Shown: positions 25,537 through 34,412 of the stretch, piece by piece
Layout: each line of letters begins with the position of its first letter
How positions within the stretch are numbered: position 1 is the first letter of the stretch
Source: Cyanomargarita calcarea GSE-NOS-MK-12-04C
GTDB taxonomy: Bacteria; Cyanobacteriota; Cyanobacteriia; Cyanobacteriales; Nostocaceae
Assembly (NCBI GenBank): GCA_019359595.1
Contig: JAHHGZ010000039.1
Coordinates: 22,138-86,137 of the forward strand
Length of the DNA: 64,000 nt
Direction of reading: 5' to 3'
Notes under the pieces: generated by a model
What the model saw: the letters and a program-made list of their open reading frames with translations, nothing else
What the model was told of the DNA's origin: nothing
Databases searched by the model: none
Made by a program: the position numbers and the translations under genes

Positions 25537-28500
25537 TCAGCTATATCGTTCGGTTAGGGCGTTCACGAGGGGATTACAGAATTGATCGAATAACACAATG
25601 TTATCGCGATCGACTCGTAGCTGGGGACTGCTAGCCAAGGCAAGGAAGCAGTGAGAGCCTTGATTGTAGGTATTTGTATTGAGAATGCCGAAGGAAAAGA
25701 GGGAGAGTAGTGTAAAAATTAACCCCTCTCTAAATCGGTTATCGTTTGTCCTGATCGAAAAACCCATCAACCAAGTATTAGTAACCAGCACATCAATTAA
25801 CGTATTGCAGTCAGACTGATTGCTGCTAAAACCAATATCATCCAGCGTAAAAATAAACTGTGAACTGAATAGTAAGTCTGTTTCAATAGCCCGTAAATCC
25901 AGTGTCGTTTGGTTATCGTTAAATAACACCTTTCCACTGGGCCAAAATGTGCCATAGAAAAACGCAGCCTCGAATACCCCTGTCTGGAGCATAAAGCCAT
26001 TAGTAGTCCCAACGGCTGCGGTCGGTGCATTATATGTTGCTTTCCCAAACTGAGTCGCTTTGAGCAACACCAATCCCAACAGTTCTTGAATGGTGTAGCC
26101 AAGGTTGAGAATAAAAACGGCTCCAGCAATGTAGGTGAAGAAATCCGCCTGTACGTCAATGTCTTGGGAGGTGAATTCGTTATCCACCACGGAAACTGGG
26201 CCGATGGCGATGATAAACAACGCCTGCCCCAAGGGCTGCGTCACCACATTCCCATGCACTTTAACCGCAGGCACCCCATCATCAAAGGGCAAACCCGTTT
26301 TGACAACTTCTGCAATATCACCCAGCAATTCTCCTACCCGTGAGGCCAAACTCAGAGCAATGAAAATTCCACCCCGTAAACCTCGTCGAGGTCGTTGTCT
26401 CTGTGTTTTTTTGACGAGTTTGCCATTATTCAAGATGTAGTTGTTGCTAATGTCAATCCGGTCACCAAAAAGAATAAAAACACCACAGATCGGATCGAGA
26501 TAACTAATCCCATTATTTTCAATTCGGTTTTCCTGGATCGTGGCATATTCGCAACCTGTTAAAGCAATCCCACCAAAGCCAACTTGTCCCAGCAAATCTT
26601 CGGGAATGGGGTTCGGGAGTTGTTGGGCACATTGGGTAATCTGATTGCGGTAAATGGTCAGATCGTTAACCTGTACCATTAATTGAATTGTTTCCAGCTT
26701 TAAGAAACTGACAACACCAATTCCCGACAATCCCATCCGCTCAATTGTGTTTTCTTCGATAGAAATTCCATACAGGTGGCTGACAAACTCTTTCTGTAAA
26801 CGCTCCAAGCGATCGCTGGCAAGTTTGCTTACAAAAATCCGCTCATTTTTGGGTGTATTCTCGTCAAAAATCCCGTCTGGCACGTGTCCCAGCGTGATGC
26901 CATTGCCCCATCCACCAATAATTTCATTACCAATAATTTTCACCCCATCGGAACTGCTGCCAATTTGAATGCCTCCTTGAGCCAGATAAATCGGCTTTTC
27001 AACGACCAAAAATTTGGCTGCATACAAGAATATAGACTGCACAAACTTGTAAATGGAAAACTGAGATCCATAGTAAAATTTTAAAGGTTTACAAGGGTCG
27101 AACGCGCCACCTGAAGGATCGTTCGGTTGGCGGGGTTCTTGCGGATCGTTTTCTTGGGGGGGTGGCACAATCATCAGCCGATTGCGTTCGATCAACACAC
27201 CATCTGCGATCGCCAAAATCGTGGCTTTTCCAGTTGGCTTGTCTAACAAGTAAATCTGGTTATGGGCAATCCAAATATCATTGTTTCCCGCTTGAGTTTC
27301 ATTCCGTGTGCGAATTTCGATCGCATGAATACTGGCAGTAATGTAATTCCAGAGAATGTGAATCCCGGTGGAATCTTGAGGAGGAACCCGAAGAGTATCC
27401 GATGGAAGAAGCTTGAGATCGTCCAGAACTTGAATTGCAGTACCAACCACCGTCACTAGGTTGAGGTGATCGATTTGGATATTGCGTGAGAAGGCAATAC
27501 GGAAAATTGGATCGCTGGTTGAGGCTTCGGTCGATAGAGGATGGACGATCGAATGTACCCCGCACCCTGTAATTTGAATATCACGGCGGTTAATTATGTC
27601 CACATTGGCTGCATGAATGCCCGGTAGGACACAGATTTTACCACCGGAAGGTGGGAGGTGACGGATGGCATTTTCGATCGAATTAAAGTCCCCCTGACTG
27701 CTTTTACCATCCCCTACCGAGAAGGTACAGCAAACCTTTTGATTGGTCAGTGGCCGAAACGGTTTGCGACAATCTTCAATTTCCTGATTGGCAAAGCTAA
27801 TATCTTTCGCTGCATTCCAATTGAGTTCGGCAACGGGTACCCGATGGTAAACAATCCCTTCCGGGGGCTGGTTATCGACTAATGGTGAGAGATTCGCAAT
27901 TTCGCCTGCCCGTACTTTAAATGTCCAGTAATCTCCAGGTGTATAGATTTTACCTGGAGAACTGGGATCGTCAAATTTAAGCAAAATCCCATCTTGCAGT
28001 AGTTTGGCAGGATTCATCGCAAAGGTAGCAATGTCGGCAATCCCATTCCACAACCGGAAAAAGTAAGTTATGGGTAATTCTCCTGGTGCGGGTGGGGGTG
28101 AGACAGGTTGTTCTGTGCCAAATATGACAGGGGTTGCTAATTCCAGTTCGTTGGAATTGTTCAGAGATGCCGTTGCCCCATAAATTACCTGCTGATTTCC
28201 CAATGCAACATTGTATTCAATGACTTCTAAGTAAAAATCACTAATCCCTGAATGAATAATCGCTTGTAAATTATGTGTTATTGTAACTTTGCCTGGTTCT
28301 CCACCAGAGGGAGCCTGAAACACACCTCGCCCCACCAATCCGCCATTAAACTGTGACCATTTGAACTTGGGAATGGCATCTTTACTATCGGCAATTTCAA
28401 CCCGGTAGAGGTAATGCTCAAAACCCGTATATCCACCTGCCGAAACAACGGGACAATCCCCATTGGTGACGGTTGGATCTTCTAGCGAAACGGTGAGTTT

Positions 28501-29094
28501 GCCCTTTTCATCCCATCGATCCTGCAGCTTGCCGCGAATATTATCACAGGTTTCATCGTCGGCCAGTCGATAGAGCCGCCAATTCATAGCAGTTTGAACC
28601 CGTTCCGTGGTGTCGGGACCACCGAGGGCAGGTTCAATCAGCGTTTCCGGTTTCTGGAAGCCATTGAACGCCTCTTGCCACACTTCCAGAATAACCGCAT
28701 CCCGAACACCCCCCCCGATCGATCCCACTGTTCCCTGCGGATTCTGAATCGGGGGTTGCAAATATGTCGCTTGTCGCGTGAGGGTGTCTTTTCCCGCTAA
28801 ATTGAGCAAGAACCCATCCGCCCAGATACGACCGGGTTGAACTTGGATCTCAACGCGATCGGGATTGCTTGCTACCTTTGCCTGCATCACCTTAAAAGCA
28901 TCAGGATTCTCCGCAGGCACTGCAGCCACCCCGGCACCGATGATGTCCTGCCCAGCGGTTGTCTGCCAGTCATTCAGCAGTTGGGTTTGGGCATTCCAGT
29001 CAGAATCGAGCAGGACTCGTCCCTGCTGGTGCAGAACACTATTAAAGTTCTCATTGCGATCGTCGAAATTCCATTTTGAAAAATCACCTTTCAT
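25537..29094 (-). CDS. Giant DUF6519 / right-handed beta-helix protein, probable CIS fibre
   Basis: 1185 aa. The N-terminus MKGDFSKWNFDDRNENFNSV then LHQQGRVLLDSDWNAQTQLL is the DUF6519 signature. From about residue 455 a pectate-lyase-like parallel beta-helix starts (FNSIENAIRHLPPSGGKICVLPG, then repeated rungs such as IWIAHNQIYLLD, VKIIGNEIIGGWGNGITLG, LTIYRNQITQCAQ, ATIQENRIENNG, IDISNNYILNNGK). The C-terminal part has further rungs and ends ...LFDQFCNPLVNALTERYS. Beta-helix proteins often serve as receptor-binding or glycan-active fibres. Here the gene lies directly after the tail protein I gene, where tail fibres are usually encoded. Glycan cleavage cannot be predicted from what I see. 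It is separated from tail I by a MITE copy. AGGAGGT is next to the start. Confidence 0.78.
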   Translation of the reverse strand: MKGDFSKWNFDDRNENFNSVLHQQGRVLLDSDWNAQTQLLNDWQTTAGQDIIGAGVAAVPAENPDAFKVMQAKVASNPDRVEIQVQPGRIWADGFLLNLAGKDTLTRQATYLQPPIQNPQGTVGSIGGGVRDAVILEVWQEAFNGFQKPETLIEPALGGPDTTERVQTAMNWRLYRLADDETCDNIRGKLQDRWDEKGKLTVSLEDPTVTNGDCPVVSAGGYTGFEHYLYRVEIADSKDAIPKFKWSQFNGGLVGRGVFQAPSGGEPGKVTITHNLQAIIHSGISDFYLEVIEYNVALGNQQVIYGATASLNNSNELELATPVIFGTEQPVSPPPAPGELPITYFFRLWNGIADIATFAMNPAKLLQDGILLKFDDPSSPGKIYTPGDYWTFKVRAGEIANLSPLVDNQPPEGIVYHRVPVAELNWNAAKDISFANQEIEDCRKPFRPLTNQKVCCTFSVGDGKSSQGDFNSIENAIRHLPPSGGKICVLPGIHAANVDIINRRDIQITGCGVHSIVHPLSTEASTSDPIFRIAFSRNIQIDHLNLVTVVGTAIQVLDDLKLLPSDTLRVPPQDSTGIHILWNYITASIHAIEIRTRNETQAGNNDIWIAHNQIYLLDKPTGKATILAIADGVLIERNRLMIVPPPQENDPQEPRQPNDPSGGAFDPCKPLKFYYGSQFSIYKFVQSIFLYAAKFLVVEKPIYLAQGGIQIGSSSDGVKIIGNEIIGGWGNGITLGHVPDGIFDENTPKNERIFVSKLASDRLERLQKEFVSHLYGISIEENTIERMGLSGIGVVSFLKLETIQLMVQVNDLTIYRNQITQCAQQLPNPIPEDLLGQVGFGGIALTGCEYATIQENRIENNGISYLDPICGVFILFGDRIDISNNYILNNGKLVKKTQRQRPRRGLRGGIFIALSLASRVGELLGDIAEVVKTGLPFDDGVPAVKVHGNVVTQPLGQALFIIAIGPVSVVDNEFTSQDIDVQADFFTYIAGAVFILNLGYTIQELLGLVLLKATQFGKATYNAPTAAVGTTNGFMLQTGVFEAAFFYGTFWPSGKVLFNDNQTTLDLRAIETDLLFSSQFIFTLDDIGFSSNQSDCNTLIDVLVTNTWLMGFSIRTNDNRFREGLIFTLLSLFSFGILNTNTYNQGSHCFLALASSPQLRVDRDNIVLFDQFCNPLVNALTERYS

Positions 29095-29199
29095 CCTGCA
29101 CCTCCTTTGGGAAGTTAAAAGTTAAAAGTTAAAAGATGGCTACCAGTCAGGGTTTACAATTGTAACTACGTTTTATTATGGTCATTTAAGCGGACATCA

Positions 29200-29347
29200 T
29201 ATTACGCAGAAATTGCCGGAAATCTTGATTTATAAAACCGCAATAGGCGCTTCGCCTTCCCGGAGGGTAGACGCGAAGTACGCGTTCGCCCTTGGCGTTG
29301 CCGAAGGCTAGGAATAAGAGTTTAGGAGAGTTTTTGCGTAAGTCCTA
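29200..29347. mobile_element. MITE family A, copy 1 (inverted orientation)
   Basis: The right end, read on the minus strand, is AGGACTTACGCAAAAACTCT followed by CCTAAACTCTTATTCCTAGCC. This matches the left ends of the copies at 39792 and 46994. The left end (TTACGCAGAAATTGCCGG) is the imperfect inverted repeat. The centre contains a GGCGCTTCGCC hairpin. It fills the gap between the fibre gene and the tail I gene. Confidence 0.8.
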
Positions 29348-29359
29348 TTTTTAATGGCT

Positions 29360-31687
29360 CTAAGTGACTGGAATCAACAAGGGTCGAATTCCCACGGGCA
29401 TGAATTCTCGATAACGAATTTGTAAATTGCGCCATTTATGTGACTCTAATAAAAATCCGAACGCTCCCATTGCATCGTCGTTTGGTCCTTGCTCGCGAAT
29501 CTGGCTATCTGTGCTTTCATGGATCTGACCGTAGGCTGGTTGTCCGAAAATTTCACTGACGAACCGCAGTTTAGCTTCTGTTCCACTAACACAAGCATGA
29601 TTTTGCGGTAGGCGATCGCCCTGACCGGAAAAATAGCTAAATTTTAAACAGCCTTTTTGGTTATTCAGAACTTCTAACGGATGTACCCAGATTCCTCCTT
29701 GGCCGCTAATACTTTCTACTCGCATTCGTCCAAACACCGTAATGCTATGAACTTGCGTAGGTGCTCCCCAAGTATTGCCAGGATCAGTTGTGCTTGTAAC
29801 AGCAAAACTGTTGCTAGAATCATCACCAATGCCTTTACCTGCATCAATAATTGATTCTGTTAGATGAAGTTTATAATTTGTATCGATCAGGATTGGACCT
29901 GCGATCGTGCGATGTAGAATGATTTCCGGCACTTGGTTAAAGGCAGCTTTTTCTATATCATCACTAAATCCGTAGGACTGATCCAGTTTGAGAGATGTAA
30001 AGATATCCTTACGCTTACCTTGAGCCGTACCATCCAATTCCTTATTACCGCCGGGATCGAGTGTACAGTCGAGAATCTCCAACTGGTTGACAGCAGCCTG
30101 CTCAATTAAGGCATCACTGGCAACCCAACTATCTCCTCGCGTTAGGTACAGACCTTCTAGTCGAACCGTTAGAAGTGACATTAAAGCATTTAAATTATCT
30201 TGCTCATTTGCATCAACTCCCTTTACCTTTTGGGGTCGGAATCGCAAAGGCTTTACCAACTTAATCACAGGACGTTGGTCACTAGCGGCACGAATAATCA
30301 GCGATCGATTCAGCTGTATCGTACTGATGTCCAACGTGTGGGTCATACTGTCCTTAATTTCAATCATCAACGGAGCGGTTAGACTCCCAATATCCTGAAG
30401 GGCTGCCTGTAAGCCATTGGAATCTTGGTGAAAATCAACGGTACGGGGAATCACGTCTTGAGGTGCTTCTCCTGGTCTACTTTGCCATACCGTAGGAGCG
30501 GGCGATCGCGAGATCGGATGGGCACCCACTGGCCCTACCGCACCATAGGTGTAGGTGAGTAACAATTGATTGACTAAAGCAGTGGCTTCAGCATCGTCTT
30601 TTACGCCGATCGCAATCCGACCAATCACTGGGTCAATAGCGATTTCTCGATCGTGTAAGGCCCGATTCAACCCCGCTTCCCAAGCACACAGGTTTGCCCC
30701 CCGAAACGTCCAACCTGTGATGCTAAAGGTTGGTCCCGGTATATGTAGCTGCAATCCCGTTTCACCAATGTCGATCGCGTTAGCTGCAAGATCAATTGGA
30801 TTATAGGTTTCAACAGTGACATACTTATCTGGCACACCTGCATTTGATTGACTCGTTAAACGGGGAGTGGGAATTGGGCTAGGTGTTTCGTCAATCAATG
30901 ACACAACGGGTGGGCGCAGGTTAGGATTATGGCGATTGATATTGAATAATCGCACAGGCTGGCCCAGAGGATGGACATCAAATCTCACCACAAACGGAGC
31001 AGCATCCGGAAATTTGGTTAAATCAATCGGTTGAATACCCCGGCTTACGGGTTGGGAAACATCAATTCGATAGGCCACAAGTCGCCACAGAAAAATCGCT
31101 AAATTGGGTAAGTTATACCGAATATTGCCCCCAGCAGGTGGCTTGAGATCCACAACGTGAGCAAATGGATCAAAGGGGGAATTTAGAAGACTCAACATGG
31201 CTGCATCGCGCAGCACAATCGTTCCCCCGCGAATCACAGTATGGCGGGTTGCTTTGGCGTAGGGAGGATTACCGCCTCGATCGGGACGTTGGTGATTGAG
31301 ATGATGATTCCAAACCAGATTTTCCAGTAACTCCACACAATGCACCCCCCAACGGGTCAGGTCATAGGTCAGTTGCTCGATCGCCCCCAGTGTCCCTTTT
31401 CGTCGTCGCAGGGCGATCGTATCCGCCACATCGGCTCGCAACGTCCAAGCATCTCCTTTGAGATGGCTCGTACCCAGCAAATCGCCGATGTAGGGAATCA
31501 CCCAATCCTCGCAGGTTTCAATAAACAGGTCGTGGTAGAGCGCCTCAATATTGTCATGAATAGCACCATATACCACTTCTACCAGAGCCAGATATTGCTT
31601 CAGTTGCCCTGGGGGTTGCTGTTCCTCGTCGCGAATTCGGTAAATCTCGGGGAGGCGATCGTACAAAGACACTCGTGTTTCGCTCAT
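29360..31687 (-). CDS. CIS baseplate protein, phage tail protein I-like
   Basis: 775 aa from the ATG at 31687. That start has GGAG about 8 nt upstream and follows the previous stop directly; an in-frame TTG at 31702 overlaps that ribosome binding site. The N-terminus SLYDRLPEIYRIRDEEQQPP then DNIEALYHDLFIETCEDWVIPYIGDLLG is the tail protein I (P2 gpI-like) module that links the baseplate wedge to fibres. The remaining 600 residues are a long extension with beta-rich segments (YVTVETYNPIDLAANAIDIG, LYLTRGDSWVASDALIEQAAV, IAGPILIDTNYKLHLTESII). This is much larger than phage gpI and is characteristic of eCIS versions. It is translated in tight series with the two baseplate J proteins. Confidence 0.83.
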   Translation of the reverse strand: MSETRVSLYDRLPEIYRIRDEEQQPPGQLKQYLALVEVVYGAIHDNIEALYHDLFIETCEDWVIPYIGDLLGTSHLKGDAWTLRADVADTIALRRRKGTLGAIEQLTYDLTRWGVHCVELLENLVWNHHLNHQRPDRGGNPPYAKATRHTVIRGGTIVLRDAAMLSLLNSPFDPFAHVVDLKPPAGGNIRYNLPNLAIFLWRLVAYRIDVSQPVSRGIQPIDLTKFPDAAPFVVRFDVHPLGQPVRLFNINRHNPNLRPPVVSLIDETPSPIPTPRLTSQSNAGVPDKYVTVETYNPIDLAANAIDIGETGLQLHIPGPTFSITGWTFRGANLCAWEAGLNRALHDREIAIDPVIGRIAIGVKDDAEATALVNQLLLTYTYGAVGPVGAHPISRSPAPTVWQSRPGEAPQDVIPRTVDFHQDSNGLQAALQDIGSLTAPLMIEIKDSMTHTLDISTIQLNRSLIIRAASDQRPVIKLVKPLRFRPQKVKGVDANEQDNLNALMSLLTVRLEGLYLTRGDSWVASDALIEQAAVNQLEILDCTLDPGGNKELDGTAQGKRKDIFTSLKLDQSYGFSDDIEKAAFNQVPEIILHRTIAGPILIDTNYKLHLTESIIDAGKGIGDDSSNSFAVTSTTDPGNTWGAPTQVHSITVFGRMRVESISGQGGIWVHPLEVLNNQKGCLKFSYFSGQGDRLPQNHACVSGTEAKLRFVSEIFGQPAYGQIHESTDSQIREQGPNDDAMGAFGFLLESHKWRNLQIRYREFMPVGIRPLLIPVT

Positions 31688-31688
31688 A

Positions 31689-34412
31689 TCAGCACTCTCC
31701 AATAGAAATAGTGGTCACAAATTGCGGCTGGAAATGGATTGTATGCAAACTTAGAATTTCATGGTTTTCACAGATTAATTTGCCAGGATTCAGTTTAGTC
31801 GCTGGCAGTTTGAGAGTGAGGGGGTCATCACCAGTTCCCAAGAGAAAACCGAACGCTGAAACCTTAACCCACATCACACCTTCAACATTTTGCAGGGTGG
31901 CGGCAATGCGTGTTTCATATTCCGCTTCACCAAACCGACGACGAGGCAAACCAAAGAGTCCTGCCGTCCCATCAATGCCATTCCCTTCTTCGCCAGTTAC
32001 ACCGATCGCGACCTGAATTGCCCGTTTAACTAGCGGTTGCTGAAATGTTGGATCGATACCAATAGTGACATCAAGATAAACGTGACGCAAGTTACCAGGA
32101 CGAACATAAATTGGAAAGCGTTGGAATCCACGACAGCGATTGTAGGTATTGAGGATTTGTTGAACCTCATTAATCTCTTGCTCTCGACCTCGCTCCATCA
32201 GGACAGTTAACATCACCATCGGGGTATAATTCAACAGTCCCCAAATAGCTGCAACTTTCGACACGCCTTGAATCGCGAGAGTTTCCTGTTCAAAATCTTG
32301 CAGAGTGACCAATCGACCGAGGCTTTGGACTTTTCCAGGTGCCGCTTCTTTGGCATTGTCTCCGGTTTCCGGCTGTTCTCCCCCTGTGGCAATGTCCGGC
32401 AGCCAGATTTTATCCAGCCGTTCGAGCTTTCCACCCTGCACCGTCGTATCTGGCTTGAGGGCACCATAGGCTCCAATGCCTGTACGATGTTTCGCGACGA
32501 TGTTATTTAACCCAGAAGGCAACCGTGCCCCCGTTTTACCATCCCCAAACTGTACCCAACTATCACCGTTGGTATCTTCCCGAACGATATAGATTTCCTC
32601 AATGGAGCCACGATCGAACAGCGAAGGTACCCGTTTCCAGAGGCGATCGCTAACATAAATTTGTAGCTCGGGCACTTCCGGGGGTGTTTCACTTTTGGAG
32701 TTGAAATAAGTCAGGGGTGCTTTGGGTAATTTAAAGGTTTGGAACACTTGCCGATTATCCCCATTACCCAAGACTGCTTGGGGTTCTGTTTTACCCTGGT
32801 TAGCTTCAACTAAGTTGCCGTAAACTGTAACCTTGGGTGGTTTTTCCAGTGGAAAATCTCCGAGGGTAAGTTTTTGCAGCGATGGTTTTATTGTGAGAGG
32901 CCGCAACGTTATCTGCTCGTCAGGATATGTGAGTGTGTCATCAATTCCGGCAGTCACTTGTTCAACCTGTTGACCTTGAACCAGTTGCAGCGATCGCTCT
33001 TCTAATTTTTTATAAGTGAAACCATCTCCGTAATAGAAAAGTTGTGAAGAGTTTGCTGTGATATCTGCTTCACGAGTAGACATAATCGTGAATGCTTGAC
33101 CTACCACTTCTTGAAACTCGACACTGCGAATATCGGTATATCTGAGAGCGTCAGTACCAATAGCTGTATCAAGTTTGACAACTGTGGTTCCTCCCGTGAG
33201 TGCGCCGTGGGTTGCTGAAGCAACAGAAACCAGGGCGATCCTCTTTGCAAAGAAATAGGTTGAATCGGAGTCTGTTGGTGTAATATTACTCAATTGCAAA
33301 CTTATCAACAAAGTAGAGCCAACAGAAATATCATCTACTTTTTGATCCAACGGGAATGAATTGTTGGCTAAGGCCGGATTGTATATGGGTGGAACTGGAG
33401 AAACAAGAATTTGGACACTGAGATCCGACAGCCTTTCACTGATTGGGCTAGAACTTACAGAGAACGCATCTGGGGAGTTGAAAGAACTGGCCTCGGCCAC
33501 AATTTTTTTAAAGGAGGTACTACTAGGGGGATGAACATCTGCCACAAATGATACTGGCACCTGGGTAGCATTTTGCCCCACAACAACCGTAACGGTTGGG
33601 GGTGCATTGTAACCAAAGTAGCGGAACGATCGCCCTAGTTTATAAGCCGTCATTGCATGGCTATCAACATTACCACTTTGCCAACTACCTTCGATTGCGA
33701 TCTCAGTACAATCTAATTTTTCGCTAACTTCAGCAATCACAACAATTTGTCTGAGTGTTTGCGATTCGGTTGGATCTTTTACCAACATTAAGCGATCGCC
33801 TTTTTCCAGCTTGAGGGTGAGTTTAGCCGTCTCAACTGCGAAGGTATTTCTATTGTTGGTAATTTTGGGATGAACAAAAGGACGATAGAGGTTAAACTGG
33901 CTAAATGCTGGCTCTGCAATGAATTCCCGAATGGTTTCAAAATCAATGGGCTTATCTGCACCTTCTAGCTGTGCTTTGACCGGAAAACTGGCTGGAATCA
34001 CTACGGGTGTTGAACCCTTGACCCCAAACGCAAAGGTTGCCTTGCCGCCAATTCCCGGTGAGAGATGATAGCCTAACAACCGCACCAAATCGTCAATACT
34101 ATCCCGCCATTTTGCGGTGCAAAGATAGGCTTCATTGGCATAGAGATCCTGATAAAATGTCAGAATATCGCCCAGAATTGCTGCTCCTTCCAAGAGGGCA
34201 ATCCCCGGATCGTCGGCTTCGCGGTGCGTCCAAGCAGCCAGCAGGGGTTCTCGATCGAGTCGTCGCAATAAAAACTCCCGAATGTCCGCATAAGAACCAA
34301 TCCGATAATCAATGTGCGTTAGTCCCGGTCGGTTTTTCACCTGCTTAGGAAATGTCAACGATTCCGCACAATCATTGCGACACCCGACTTGTTTTTGGTC
34401 ATCCGTACTCAT
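31689..34412 (-). CDS. CIS baseplate assembly protein, baseplate J-like (second)
   Basis: 907 aa. N-terminal HIDYRIGSYADIREFLLRRL then AAWTHREADDPGIALLEGAAILGDILTFYQDLYANEAYL is the hallmark of the putative baseplate assembly family found in eCIS loci. A middle region has bulky beta insertions. The C-terminal third (VQFGDGKTGARLPSGLNNI, then RLVTLQDFEQETLAIQGVSK and LDVTIGIDPTFQQPLVKRAI) is baseplate J-like. It forms part of the baseplate wedge (Afp12/gp6-like role). Its ATG overlaps the stop of the preceding baseplate gene (ATGA, 34409-34412), so the two are translationally coupled and probably made in fixed ratio. Confidence 0.87.
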   Translation of the reverse strand: MSTDDQKQVGCRNDCAESLTFPKQVKNRPGLTHIDYRIGSYADIREFLLRRLDREPLLAAWTHREADDPGIALLEGAAILGDILTFYQDLYANEAYLCTAKWRDSIDDLVRLLGYHLSPGIGGKATFAFGVKGSTPVVIPASFPVKAQLEGADKPIDFETIREFIAEPAFSQFNLYRPFVHPKITNNRNTFAVETAKLTLKLEKGDRLMLVKDPTESQTLRQIVVIAEVSEKLDCTEIAIEGSWQSGNVDSHAMTAYKLGRSFRYFGYNAPPTVTVVVGQNATQVPVSFVADVHPPSSTSFKKIVAEASSFNSPDAFSVSSSPISERLSDLSVQILVSPVPPIYNPALANNSFPLDQKVDDISVGSTLLISLQLSNITPTDSDSTYFFAKRIALVSVASATHGALTGGTTVVKLDTAIGTDALRYTDIRSVEFQEVVGQAFTIMSTREADITANSSQLFYYGDGFTYKKLEERSLQLVQGQQVEQVTAGIDDTLTYPDEQITLRPLTIKPSLQKLTLGDFPLEKPPKVTVYGNLVEANQGKTEPQAVLGNGDNRQVFQTFKLPKAPLTYFNSKSETPPEVPELQIYVSDRLWKRVPSLFDRGSIEEIYIVREDTNGDSWVQFGDGKTGARLPSGLNNIVAKHRTGIGAYGALKPDTTVQGGKLERLDKIWLPDIATGGEQPETGDNAKEAAPGKVQSLGRLVTLQDFEQETLAIQGVSKVAAIWGLLNYTPMVMLTVLMERGREQEINEVQQILNTYNRCRGFQRFPIYVRPGNLRHVYLDVTIGIDPTFQQPLVKRAIQVAIGVTGEEGNGIDGTAGLFGLPRRRFGEAEYETRIAATLQNVEGVMWVKVSAFGFLLGTGDDPLTLKLPATKLNPGKLICENHEILSLHTIHFQPQFVTTISIGEC

